Origin: Punica granatum
Lineage: Eukaryota > Streptophyta > Magnoliopsida > Myrtales > Lythraceae
Direction: 5' to 3'
Length of the DNA: 64,000 nt
Assembly (NCBI RefSeq): GCF_007655135.1
Contig: NC_045130.1
Span: 16,864,001-16,928,000 of the forward strand
Position numbers and translations under genes: made by a program. Below are positions 11,205 to 22,398 of this stretch, piece by piece. How positions within the stretch are numbered: the stretch's first letter is position 1; the number at the start of each line of letters is the position of its first letter. Below the pieces are notes generated by a model. That model was not told the origin of the DNA and made no database searches. It saw only the letters and a program-made list of their open reading frames with translations.

Positions 11205-11901
11205 GGTATCCTAGTAGAACCAAGAGATTTGAGACAATTCATTTGTTGTTTCACCGCAAGTGCGTAGTTACATTACACCTACCTATCTATATTATCTATA
11301 TTCCTATACCTATGCCTATACCTATCTATCTCTGTCTATTAACCAAGAAGTGACGTATTGAAACTATGGGGAGAGTTAAAAACTTTTTTCTTATTCTTAC
11401 TCTCAGATTATTTTTGTTCTATTAATCATTATATATATTTTTGCATTTTTAACTTTTCTTATATTATATGTCTTCTTTCTTTTTCATAACAAAAAGGTAT
11501 GGATTTCATTTGAATTTTCGCACGTCTGGTAAGATCATGCCCAACAAGTCTGTGGGATAGGTATGTGGAGGTGACACGGACTTTGCAGATTGCCAAATAG
11601 AGTGGTATTCTCCTACATGAATTTAGGAAGTATTCTATACATATTTTTCATCGTTGCTTGTACTACTGTTTGTATATTTTTTTTATTAGCTTTAAGTATT
11701 ATCTTTTCATTTCATATGTATAACTAGAGAAGAACACACATACGCTACGCGCAGAAACATAAAAGGTAATACAATATTATATCAAAATAATAGTATCATT
11801 TATAAATTTTCTATAACACTTTTCTTTATATAACAATTCTTTTTATTGAAAACATAAAATAATTGCTTTCTTATATTTCAATGTTCTCACGAATATTAGT
11901 T
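11205..11901. other. Intergenic, no gene seen
   Basis: This is the upstream flank of the cystatin-like gene. It contains a CTATACCTATCTATC-type simple repeat near 11280-11335 and is otherwise AT-rich without a recognisable frame. Confidence 0.5.
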
Positions 11902-11909
11902 GAGCAAAG

Positions 11910-13111
11910 CATTGTTATTAGAATCGGACCCACCCGTCCGGTTCCACCGGTCGGATAGGAAAGCGGACTTAAATCCGGTCCGGTTAGCTGAAAAACTCAA
12001 AATGCACTAAAAAAATGATGAACCCATAAAATCGACCGGTTTTTAAATAAACCTGTCGAACCCATTCGAAACGGCCGTTGCATGGGTTCAGAAATTTAAA
12101 TGGAAATCTGAACTGAATCCACCCTAACCCGAAATGAAAACGGCCAGAAATCGCAAAACTAAATCGAAAATGAGCACAATTGAGTCAAAATCAAAATCGA
12201 TTGAAACCTAGTCTTCTTCGTCTTCACTCTTCATAACCTCCACGGGTAAGTGCTCCATGGTAATAAACCAACCACCATCAACAAGCATCCAAATATCTCA
12301 AGAATATCAAAGACCACCAAATCTGTCCCTCTCAGCTCCCGAAATTTTGCAGCAATTCGTAACTAAACCCTTCACTCCCTCTTAAGAAAACCCTAAAGAT
12401 TTCTGTCCTTTTCTTCCATTGATTCAGACAAGGCGACGAACATAAACCCAACAACCTCGAAATCAAAAACATGAAAGAGCTTCAACAACACTACAGCTCA
12501 TGAATGCAGAGGAGGGAGTTTCGGCGGAAGATGCAGTAATGGAAGCCGAAGTAGTTGATGATGCCATCGTTGCGCTTGACCGAAGAACAAAATTTGGGAT
12601 TGTTAAAGATTTGGGGTTGTTGAGGAGGAGCTATGGGAGCAGAAGAGGTCGGTGGGGAGATGAAAAGGAAGAAGAAGAAGAAGAACAGGGTGGAGATTGC
12701 AGAGGAGGCTGAGAGATTTGATGATTTCTTTTGAAAAAGAAGAAGAATTTGTGCGGAGAAGGATGGTCAAACAATAGGTGACGCAAGAAATGTTGAATCT
12801 GGAGAGGAAGGGTTAGGTGAGGAAGAAGCAGAGGGGTCGGGGTTGATGTTATCCCCTTCTGACGCCATGACATGTGAGGTGAGATGAGTGATGCGCTGTC
12901 GGTGAAAAAAAGTTTTTGGTAGACTAATATTTTTGCTCAAATAAGTGATAACTATTTTCTTGTATTGTATGTTATATTCTTAAAATAATAAATATTTATT
13001 TATTTTATAATTAAACATGCGGTTCGACCTATCAAACCTTCGATTAAACCCATAAACTCATGAACTCATACCTTGACCGGTTCGATGCCCGGTCCGATTC
13101 TGATAACATTG
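11910..13111. mobile_element. Non-autonomous DNA transposon, 1.2 kb, 8-bp target duplication
   Basis: The left end CATTGTTATTAGAATCGGA is inverted at the right end (complement of CAATGTTATCAGAATCGGA). GAGCAAAG is directly repeated at 11902-11909 and 13112-13119. An 8-bp duplication is compatible with the hAT superfamily, although the terminal bases are not the classic hAT form. The interior at about 12200-12870 is less AT-rich and has purine-rich runs coding for Glu/Lys tracts. No transposase was recognised, so the interior may be captured host sequence. Confidence 0.75.
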
Positions 13112-13119
13112 GAGCAAAG

Positions 13120-13489
13120 TGACCAAATGAAACAAAAAAGGCCTTTGTAATTATTCAATATAAAATTTGAAGCAAGCGTAAAGAGAGAGATTAGCTTTTA
13201 TATCATGTATCTTATATGAATTAATGTACCTTGTAAGAAATCTAAAATCTTACTAACAATTAAGAGATCATTATGATTGTAATTCTATTATTAATATATA
13301 TTGAGGTTATGTATTATATTGAGCATTATATAAATTACGATTCCGATAATATTGGACCAAAAAGTTTCAGTCCCGCGACACCGCTTGTATACATAAAACT
13401 TGAGCTTTTTCATGCAATGTCGGGTAGAGTACGATTCGAATTCCGTATTCTTACGACTGTAATTCGTTTTCATTTATTTTTGTTATATT
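13120..13489. other. AT-rich intergenic, no gene seen
   Basis: Only short, low-complexity frames occur in this stretch between two transposons. Confidence 0.5.
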
Positions 13490-13498
13490 TTTATTTAA

Positions 13499-13928
13499 GA
13501 GGTTTTTACCCTATATATCCCCAGGTTTCACCCTCTTTTTTTTTTTCAAATTTACGTTATGCTTTTAAAATATCAAAAATATCCCATGGTTTACATTTTT
13601 TTTCCTAAATCTATCCCGGCGTTATATTTTCCGTTAATGAAATGTAAGTAGGTTCCAAATCTATCCCATGATTTTAATTTTTTTCTCAAATCTATCCTAT
13701 GGCTTTAATTATTTTCTCAAATCTATCTTATAGTTTTAATTTTTTTCTCAAATATATCCATGGTAAAGGTCCACAATGGTAAGACTGTCAAATGTTGACG
13801 AAAGATATAACAGTGGGATAAATTTGAAAAAAAAAATGTAACACAATAGGATATTTTTGATAATTTTAAAAGTATATGGTAAATTTGAAAAAAAGGTGAA
13901 ATAATAAGATATATGCCTTTATTTGCCC
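13499..13928. mobile_element. Mutator-like foldback MITE, 430 bp
   Basis: The left arm (GAGGTTTTTACCCTATATAT and onward, with CAAATTTAC and AAAATATCAAAAATATCC) is repeated as a reverse complement at the right end. TTTATTTAA flanks it at 13490-13498 and 13929-13937, a perfect 9-bp duplication. The interior has several degenerate CTCAAATCTATCC repeats. It is related to the element at 35312-35723. Confidence 0.75.
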
Positions 13929-13937
13929 TTTATTTAA

Positions 13938-15051
13938 TTCATATTCGACTTTTAATAAATAAACAAACGAAAACAAAATGTTTGTTCACATGTTATTTTG
14001 TTCTCTTAGGCAAATAAATTTCTTAATGATGGAGTAAATAATAATATTACGAAATAACACAATAAGAAATACGTTACTTAATGATGAAGTAAATAATAAT
14101 ATTAACATTTAATATATTAATATATACGTTTACGTAACAATGAAGTGAATAATATTAATATGTATTTTTATTTTTCTATGTGTTTTACAACAAATTAATC
14201 TTCATGAATTTCGTCGTAAATTAATTGGTAGCATATTCGATCAAGTGGGTGATTTTCTCACATACTACAGATCTTATTCTACCCCTCCGGGCAAGCATTC
14301 GGATCTATTATGATATCGGGGAGAGTACAATTCAAATTTCGTATAAGCACGACTCTGATTTATTTTTGTTTATTTATTAATTATATATTAATAAATTTAT
14401 TTTAATTATAATATATATTCTATTCGACTTTTGATGAATAAACAAATAAAAGAAATAAATGAGTTCACATTAAATTACAATTCATTTTTGTTTATTTTTA
14501 ATATATTTTAATAAATTTATATTGCTTATAATATATTCTACTCGACTTTCAATGAACAAAGAAAGGAAAAAATAAACGCTTTCACATTGCTATTTCGTTT
14601 TATTATGCAAATTAAAATTTTTTATTTTACAATATATATTAATAATTTCTCCCTAAATTTTTATATAAAAATATATACATTACTTAACGAGAAAGTAAAT
14701 AATAAAATATAATATAAATAATATATGTGTTTACTTAATTGTGAAGTAAATAATATTAATCTATACTTTCATTTTTCTCAAAATCTTATCCTATAAAATA
14801 ATATATTTTATTCGACTTTCAATGAATAAAGAAAAGAAGAAATAAATGCGTTCGCATGGCTATTTCGTTTTATTATGCAAATTAAAATTTTTATTTTACA
14901 ATATATAATAAATAATTTTCTTCTAATTTTTTTATATAAAAATATATACAATACTTAACGAGAAAGTAAATAATATAATAATATAATAATATATGTGTTT
15001 ACTTAATTATGAAGTAAATAATATTAATATTTACGTTCATTTTTCTCAAAA
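13938..15051. repeat. AT-rich repeat field, best pair with 270-bp period
   Basis: Two near-identical units start with TCGACTTTCAATGAA at 14541 and 14811 and run for roughly 245 bases each; both contain TTCGTTTTATTATGCAAATT and ACTTAACGAGAAAGTAAATA. Older, diverged relatives of the same unit can be seen near 13945 and 14425. No coding sequence was seen. Confidence 0.75.
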
Positions 15052-15061
15052 TATTAATATA

Positions 15062-15929
15062 AAATGTGAAGTAAATTTGAATTTATTTTCTTGCATTTAA
15101 ATTACAAACTGGGATATAATATATAATATTTAAAATAAATTTATCTGCAAAAATGGACCGTCTTCTATGAGTTGGATATGTATTTTTTCTTAACAAAATA
15201 CACCTGTTAATATGCATGAAGCTACTGTCATGCAACCAATTATATGTTGATATGTGGGCAGCCTAATATTCTTTAATATGTATAATTTCTATCGTTTTAC
15301 TATATAGGCCTCACAACTACATATGCTTCATTCTTTCATTTTTTTTTATTGAGAGAGTTTCTTCTTTATCCGTTTTCATTACTATTTTTTCTTGACAATA
15401 CAATTTTCTCTTACAGGTCATGAATAACAGTGTTTCTTCTACATAGAGATTTATGGAGAGAATCTCTACGAGTTTGGAACAAATTATGATCGTATACAAA
15501 AAGAAAGTCATGTAGTTGAAGAGTTATTACAATTTCAGACGAGTAAAGTAATATTTATTCATTTTTCAAATATAAAATGTAATCACTATTTCAATGAATA
15601 TATATCAATTATGTGAATTTCTATATAAACTTTGATAACATCTCATTACTTAATAATAACTAAAAAATATCATTCATATTTATATTTTACGATCTATAAT
15701 TAGCAGGTCTTGAGGACGCATAGCACGGGCCATCTCCCTAGAAATAGCGGTTTCACAAATCATAAGTGATAATAATAAATATATGAGCTGTACAGTCCAA
15801 CTACTATCTATTAATTCTGATAATTGATTGGTACTATATCGGACTATTGCACAACTCTCACTACTACTGTTTATTGCTCCTCTGAAAGCGAAATGCGAGA
15901 AGCTGAATATTGAGTTTGAGCTTGACTTA
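15062..15929. other. AT-rich intergenic, no gene seen
   Basis: I see no recognisable gene, RNA or transposon terminus in this stretch. Confidence 0.45.
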
Positions 15930-16077
15930 CGCTACGTTTGGATCGAGAGAAATGGAGGAAAATGAAACGGAAAGGAGGGGAAGTTTGTATAGAAATTTGG
16001 CAAAATTCTATATAGAATTAAACTCCCTCTCGCATTTCTTTCCTTTTTAACCATTTCCCTCTATTCAAACAGAAACT
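15930..16077. mobile_element. Short hAT-like MITE
   Basis: The ends ACGTTTGGATCGAGAGAAAT and CCCTCTATTCAAACAGAAAC are imperfect inverted repeats of the (A/G)CGTTTGG type common in plant hAT-like MITEs. It adjoins the decayed cystatin fragment. Target duplication was not resolved. Confidence 0.5.
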
Positions 16078-16145
16078 CAGCATGTAGAGAGGATCGGGAT
16101 GGCTGTGGGGAGTAGGATGAGGCCGTGAGATTTGGACTAGCTGCC
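16078..16145 (-). pseudogene. Decayed cystatin signal-peptide fragment
   Basis: The stretch aligns base for base, with gaps, to the signal-peptide start of the cystatin-like gene at 10827-11204: AGAGAGGATCGGGATGGC here against AGAGAGGATGGGGATGGC there. The downstream flank on the plus strand also matches (CAAGTGCATTACACCTA). The frame is lost and the rest of the gene is absent. It records a duplication of the cystatin locus. Confidence 0.6.
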
Positions 16146-17166
16146 CCCGTATTGGCAAGTGCATTACACCTATTTGTAGTAGTTTAGACAAACTACAAGA
16201 GATTTTTTATTTTATTTTATTTTATCGTGCACTCTTATATCTGAAAGTCTAACAAATCGTAATAAATTCAATTTGAGATATCTTTATGGCGACGTTCCCC
16301 CGTCAGATAAGGTCGTATATCTCAAAAGTGCAGGCACATACCATTACTTATGGCTATCATATTTTCACAGAAAAAAAAGTTGGTAATATTTTTTTCGATT
16401 ATAAAGGGAGGTCAATGGCCTTAGTACAATAAAATAAAAATCCTCAAGCTAATAAAGGGATAAGAGTAATCTTACCACGATAATCGAACATGTAACTTCT
16501 TGATTGACAGGCGAGTGCGTGCTCTATATCCTCCTAAAAGAAATGCTAATATTGGCCAAAATAGCATGGCATAGTGAGAAAAATCAAATCATCAGAACTG
16601 AAAATTTTCTCTATTTTTTATTTCTTAAATAACATCGGTGGGTGGTGGGGGTGCTCTTTATTGCTCTGCCAGAATGACACTACAAGAACCAAGTCAAATG
16701 AAATAATGATCAGCAAGATGTTTGTTGAGTCTCTCATCGCGCCGTTGCCTCCGTAAGGAAGTACACGGATTCGATAAGTATATATATCTATCTGATATCG
16801 AACGTTTTAATAACTTTGCCAGATAAAGCCCGTGAATATGAAGATCAGCAAGAGCCATCCCTCAAGAATCATAAACTGTGAATGGTTCAATAAAGTCGAG
16901 TCCATGAAGATATACCTCTGAGAGGCAGAGGCGGCTCGAGATCCTCAAGAGAAATGTGGGATGGATCGGATCCACCAGCAGAGCAGAGGAGAATCCTTAT
17001 TGCTTGGCGTCATGAGTTCGCTAATCTTGCAGATGAGGGAGTTCAAGGACTTCAAGAATAAGCTCAAGTCTCGCGTTTTCTCCACGGATGGCAGTTCCTT
17101 CAAGTATGAGAATGTCACTTCACTGCCATCAACTAAGAAAGGAGCCATTGTTGCTGTAGTCCATTG
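16146..17166. other. Intergenic, no assigned gene
   Basis: Short frames on both strands over 16945-17278 resemble nothing I recognise. They may belong to the decayed X8 duplication that follows. Confidence 0.4.
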
Positions 17167-17397
17167 TTATCTGAGATTGAAGAGAGTTTTGCATACCTGT
17201 GCAATTATCCTCAGAATGTCAAGGGGAGCCCGGTCCAATGGTAATAATAAAGCTTTTGCAAGAGAAGACACTGTTTGATTGTTCATTGTGAATGTATCGC
17301 TCTGCCAGAAATCACGATACCATGGGTTCTTGCTGGCTGCTTGGTAGTCAATGAGGGGTATTCTCAACTTCGCATTCAGGGTGATCATGGATCTCAT
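17167..17397 (-). pseudogene. Decayed copy of the glucanase X8 region
   Basis: On the minus strand the frame reads SKNPWYRDFWQSDTFTMNN, clearly homologous to GKNPWNCDFSQTATFTLNN in exon 5 of the glucanase gene at 2.8-3.1 kb. The likeness continues past that exon's donor into intron DNA (AGCTTT(A/T) and TATTAC segments), so this is a genomic duplication, not a retrocopy. The Cys of NPWNC is replaced by Tyr-Arg and the GTGAGT donor is lost, so it is not functional. Only the end of exon 5 and part of the following intron are recognisable. Confidence 0.75.
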
Positions 17398-17499
17398 AAA
17401 GGATAGTTGTTCGAACGAGTCACATTAAATGCTTTTATAGGATAAGTCGACTCAGATTTTCAGCTATTTTGAATGAAAACGCCAAGCTTGATACAATGC

Positions 17500-17700
17500 A
17501 GGATAGCTTGGCAATGGAACTAATAATATAACGCCTGAGGAATTGCTTTCCCATTCCCTTTTTAACTGCGACATATCGAATGAAAATAGAGAAAACCACA
17601 ACACAGGAGAAGCAGCCCAATGCCGAAGCAATCAATCGTGCATCAACTAGTGAAAATCATCGGTTCTATCTCCGGTCGGCTTTCAGCTAAGGATATGAAA
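17500..17700. repeat. Segment duplicated with 10370-10610
   Basis: The two segments share GCATCAACTAGTGAAAATCA and the order CCTGAGGAATT, CCCTTTTT, AACCACAAC, ATGCC(A/G)AAGCAA. Both lie near cystatin- or X8-related remnants. The minus strand here has a hydrophobic frame (LGCFSCVVVFSIFIRY). Confidence 0.65.
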
Positions 17701-18519
17701 TTTTTGTTCAGAAAGCGATGTGACAAAGTTCAGAGTCATATTCAGGTGCATAAAGCAATATTCATCGCAGGAGTTCTCGGTGTTCCATTACAAGAGAAGT
17801 GAAATACACTCCATACATCTTCAATAAGAGGACATTATATTTACACGGCTTGTTTATGTGTAAAATACTGCTACATTATAAACAAGGAGCTATTATATTG
17901 AAGAACTAAAGCAATACACGAGGGAACTATCAATTATATATACTCGAATTTGCCAATCCAAAAATCACAACTATATTTCAGACTAGTGGAAAACTTATAT
18001 GACAGAAATAATGTGTGACCTTGGTGGCTGGGTTGGCTCAAAAGGGAGTTTTGCTATCATCTCCATCGCAATCTCTCCTCTGGACTGTCGGCAACAAACC
18101 TGGAAGGACGTGGAACTTTGTTGAATTCACCTGCACGGGAAGGGGGGGGATCTTTCTCTCGAGTTGCTCTATGTTCCTGCAGGACATGAGAGAGGTGGCC
18201 CAAGAGGATGAGTAATTACATGATAATAATATAGCACGTTATTCGATTTCAGAAAAGAACATGCTGACTGTTAATATACAGGAACACTCTTCCCTAAAAT
18301 GTTCCATTTTCATCAGTCTTCGGCTAAATTGTTGCCCAAGAGGAAAAGAAAAAAAAAAAGGCTGGAAGAAGCATGATGGAAGTTCAAAAACAATCCCTGC
18401 TTTAACATATGCAGGTTAAACTTAAAAAAAGGTAAATCGTATGTCTCTGGAAGGAGCTGCAGGGGTTAGAAAACCGGAGGAACAGAGCAGCAAAGGTACT
18501 GTGAAATCGGTGACAGTGC
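17701..18519. other. Intergenic and probable kinase 3' region
   Basis: No gene was recognised in the left part. About 18240-18519 is probably the 3' UTR of the minus-strand kinase, and may contain its last small coding exon. Confidence 0.45.
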
Positions 18520-21500
18520 TTATATTGGATCAGGAAAGGAAACAAATAGGAATATGAAATCCTCCAGGACAGGAGAAGAACTTACGGCACGAAATGGGAA
18601 ATCATCCGTCTCGAGCATGTGAACAATTTGACCCATCTTTGGTCGCTTACTGGCATCCAAATCTATACACCGGAGACAAACTAATAAAACCCGCTTCAGG
18701 GCTCTTGGAGGGGGCTGAACTGCAATGAGAGGGTCAACAATTTCCTCCCCGCGATGACTGGCTACCATTGATTTAAACCAGTCGACCAGGTTCATCTGAG
18801 AAACACGCAACAGAGGACTTTCTATAGCAGCTATACATATGGCTTGGAATTTAATATCAATGTGCTATAACAGAAAGTTTTACCTCCCCGGCTGGTCTAG
18901 AATAGTCGATAGGACTCCGTCCACTAATCAGCTCCATAAGTAGAACTCCGAAACTGTAAACGTCACTCCCTTCATTAAGCATACCAGTGCTTGCATATTC
19001 AGGTGAGACGTATCTGCACAGTACATGTATAGCAAAGAAAAGCTAAGGTCATTGGTCACAGGGGTAGACTTCCCCAATACTTGTTAATACCCATTAAATT
19101 GTGAAATACATCTCATAAAGAACATACCCGAAAGTGCCCATTACACGTGTAGTCACATGAGTTGCCTCTGATCCCAACAGCTTTGCCAGTCCAAAATCTG
19201 ATAACTTTGGATTCCACTTTCTATCCAGAAGAATATTGCTAGATTTTACATCACGATGCACAACCTTGGGCTCCAATCCTTCATGCAAATAGGCTAAACT
19301 GCAGAAGCAAATGAAAAGGCAACAAGCTTAATGCAATGCATATGACAGATTCAGCATTATCAATCTATGCTAATGAGTCCCGGTTTACAAATTATGGAAT
19401 TCTCTTAATACAACAAGCCAGACTAGACCAGTGCAGTGGTTGATTTTTATAACAATGCACGATTCATAGTTCGGGTTTACAAGATGCATTATTGTCTGCA
19501 GGACATTAAATCTGATCTTCAGCAGACTAAAGAGAGGATACTAGTGATTGCTGAAATTTTTTGAAACTGCAGAGACACTTTGAGAAATGAGTCAAATGAC
19601 ACATCGGGCAGAAACAAGAGCTTATAATCTGAAAAGCTTGTCCACCACATAACAGGATGGTAAATGCAAAATTTTGTCCTGCTCTACTTCTACTCTCTGT
19701 TAGACTCGTGATAGGGAAAAGACATTATCAAGTCAGATTCAATCTATTAGTTTCTATGAAACACAAAATGATGCGCAACAAAGACAGAGCAGCAAGGTGC
19801 TACAAATTACAATATGCAGTATATTGATAAATTGCTCATTGAGAAGCAGTAGGCAAGCAAAAATATTTTATAGAAACAAAGGATGCTAGCATATCATACC
19901 CTTTAGCTGTTCCAACAGCAATTTTCATTCTAATTTCCCAGGTAAGAGGACTGGTCGGCCCAACATCACCATGCAACCACTGCTCCAAATTTCCATTATC
20001 AATGTATTCATAGACAAGCATCCTGATAAGGGATAGAAGTTGAGAAAGCAATATATGAATGCTATTAGAATTCATCTCATTCACAACGAAGGTTGATACG
20101 GTTGCTGCCTACCTTTGAGGACCCTCTGCGCAGTAGCCAACTAGACCCACCAAATTTTTGTGTCTTACTTTTCCAATGGCCTCAACTTCTACTCTGAACT
20201 CCTTTTCTGCCTGACCCCTTAAATTAAATAGTAGAAGTTATTAACCATAAGTTCATTGAACCATGGCATCATGACAACCAACCTAAAAACCACATCACAG
20301 AGTTGCATCACCAGAGATAATGAGAGTTCAAAATATTTCGCGTTAGACGAAGTGCAATCCCGAATAACATTGGTATGGATCATATACTTAATTTCATATG
20401 AAAAAGCTCAAGGCAACAGCATACTTAGTCACTGTAAAAACATGTCTATGATTAAAAGGAACTCTCCTCTTCAGCTTTGCACTTAACATTATAGATCGAG
20501 TGCATTCTACGTCTTTTGTTGGCCGTCCTTCTAGTTCGGTCCCAATATATCAATTTTTAACTTTATTAGTAACAAAAGGTTGATTACCCTTTTACCAACT
20601 CGCCATACATTCTTTGTGGAACACTGAAAATTCACACCACATAGAAAAGAAACGTATGAGGACTTAAGTGCAGTAATTCTTGCTTCAGTAAAGTTGAAGG
20701 GAATGATGGGAAGAGCAAAGCAGAGCAAGGAGCAGAGCGGGCAACTGCCATCATCACCCATGTACTAATATACGTACTACTTTCATGCTTTGAAATGGAT
20801 AATAATAATAATAAGACACCATCACACCAATACCGACACAGAAGAAAACAAAGTGATGTGTCATCATTCTCGACGACGGTACCACAAATTATTTATTCCA
20901 CATGCACCCCGTATTTTATATAAAATAAACGAAATGGAAAAATCAAAAGATTATCAAGCAAACCCAAAAAAAATAATCCACAAACATCAACTGAACATTT
21001 ATTCATGCCCTCGTGATAATGATGCAGTTCTTTCCAGATCCCTATAATTTGTCTTGATGCTTGACAGGAAAAATGTGTTCTTTCAGCAGATTCAAAAGAA
21101 ATGGCCGTAATTAAGGCGAGTCGGACACACTGTGTTGATCAGACGACACGGGGAGAGACCAAATGCATAGATAGCTGTCTGTCTGATCCCATTAATTTCG
21201 CTTATCGTGTCGTTGTTGTGTTCTTATTGGAGGAAATCTTGCATGGTTTTTGCAGGCCCCAGATCATAACAAAGGGTCTATGGATGATTGATTCTCTGAT
21301 AGCTATGGGTCTCTAATCTACATTGACGCTGCGTCATGTCAAGTCAATTGCCAGCTCTGCCAATGCTCTGCTTACAGCTGAGCTTCCAGGAATGGAAAAG
21401 CTTTTCCGGAAAATGCGTTTTCGTGAAATGGGTTTTCCCGGAAAACGCTTTTCCAGGAATGCGGAAAACAAACGGAGAGAATAGTTTCTGATTTTGTATA

Positions 21501-22101
21501 CGTACTTCTTGTTGAGAAGGTTCTTCACCGCAACCACCGAGCCATCGGTCAGGACTCCCCGGTACACGACGCCGTAGCCTCCTTCTCCAATCACATTCTC
21601 CTCCGCAAATCCGCGCGTCGCAACCTCGAGCTCCCGCAGACTGTACCACCGCCCCCAGCCGATGTTGCCCTGCGCCTCCGCCGCGGCATCGCTCTTGCTT
21701 CCACTCGACGCACCATCACTCTCCCCGCTCTTCCCGCCTCTGGCCGCACCGGCAGGCTCGCTGTCATCATCAGTTGACTCGTTCCGCTTCCCCTGCTTCT
21801 TCAGATCCGCGATCCCGATCCTGACCTCGTCTTTGACTCCATTCACCACCAGATCCTTCGCTCCGATCTCGGCGATCTCCTTGGTGACCAGGGGTATCGA
21901 GCCGGAGCCGTGCTTCCCGAGCACTTTCCGCTTCTTGGATGTCCGGGTGCGGCAGATGCAGAAGAAGAAGGCCGCGAGGGAGGCGGCTGCAAAGCAGAGG
22001 ACGAGAATGCCGGCGAGTAGGAGTGGTTTAGGGGAGAGGAACGGCGGCTTTGAGCTGAGGGATACTTCGGAGGTGGAGCGGCGGTGGCTGGGAAGAGGCA
22101 T
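18520..22101 (-). CDS. Receptor-like Ser/Thr protein kinase, At4g34500 type
   Basis: This is a membrane-anchored kinase without a large extracellular domain, expected to phosphorylate Ser/Thr on cytosolic targets. Minus-strand exons: 21506-22101, 20113-20217, 19900-20022, 19128-19298, 18884-19013 and 18586-18795, all GT-AG and in phase (445 codons). One transmembrane helix lies at about residues 26-50, followed by basic residues. The kinase domain begins after [14 protein letters not shown]; it has the Gly loop GEGGYGVV (172-179), VAVK (Lys193), HRDVKSSN (Asp291), DFG (Asp309), SPEYAS in place of APE, and [13 protein letters not shown]. After FPFRA the family usually has a short variable tail. 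A good donor (GTAAGT) follows 18586, but the last exon is uncertain; one option is 18466-18498. Unspliced, the frame ends at 18520. The match to the At4g34500 family is strong. Confidence 0.9.
21384..21475. repeat. Palindrome-rich segment in kinase intron 1
   Basis: GGAAAAGCTTTTCC at 21394-21407 is a perfect 14-bp palindrome. It is followed by further GGAAAA(C/T)GC and GTTTTCC blocks in both orientations. It may be a small MITE remnant just inside the intron. Confidence 0.4.
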
Positions 22102-22323
22102 TGTCTCCGGCGAGGAGACGGGGCTTGTGGGGGACTGCGAGCTGAGCTTCCTCGGGATTGCGAGAGACAGAGAGAGCGGGGGAAGCGTAACGTTGGGGAG
22201 CGTTTGTTTAGTAATGGAAATGAGAGAGAAAAATGAGAATGAAAATAGAAAAAATAGGTGAAAATTATGGAGTCCGAGTTATAAAACCAAACGCTGCGAT
22301 ATCGGTGAGTGAGCTCTGAAGCT

Positions 22324-22351
22324 CAGAGAGAGAGAGAGAGAGAGAGAGAGG
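22324..22351. repeat. (AG)n microsatellite upstream of kinase
   Basis: About 14 AG dinucleotides occur some 220 bases upstream of the kinase ATG. On the kinase strand this is a (CT)n tract, common in plant 5' UTRs and core promoters. Confidence 0.9.
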
Positions 22352-22395
22352 GCCGTTGCTTCAACGGATACAAAAAGCGGAAAAGGGCAGAGGGG

Positions 22396-22398
<3 letters not shown>

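Noticed and set aside
12500..12873. Glu-rich and Pro/Ser/Phe-rich frames on opposite strands
   Set aside because: Both come from the same purine/pyrimidine-rich interior of the 11910-13111 element; composition alone explains the open frames.
14541..15051. CRISPR-like spaced repeats
   Set aside because: The units are long, contiguous and diverged, and the genome is a plant. These are tandem duplications.
21662..22261. 199-codon plus-strand frame over the kinase exon 1
   Set aside because: It is antisense to exon 1 of the kinase, whose frame has clear domain motifs and phased splice sites. GC-rich coding sequence often leaves its complement open.
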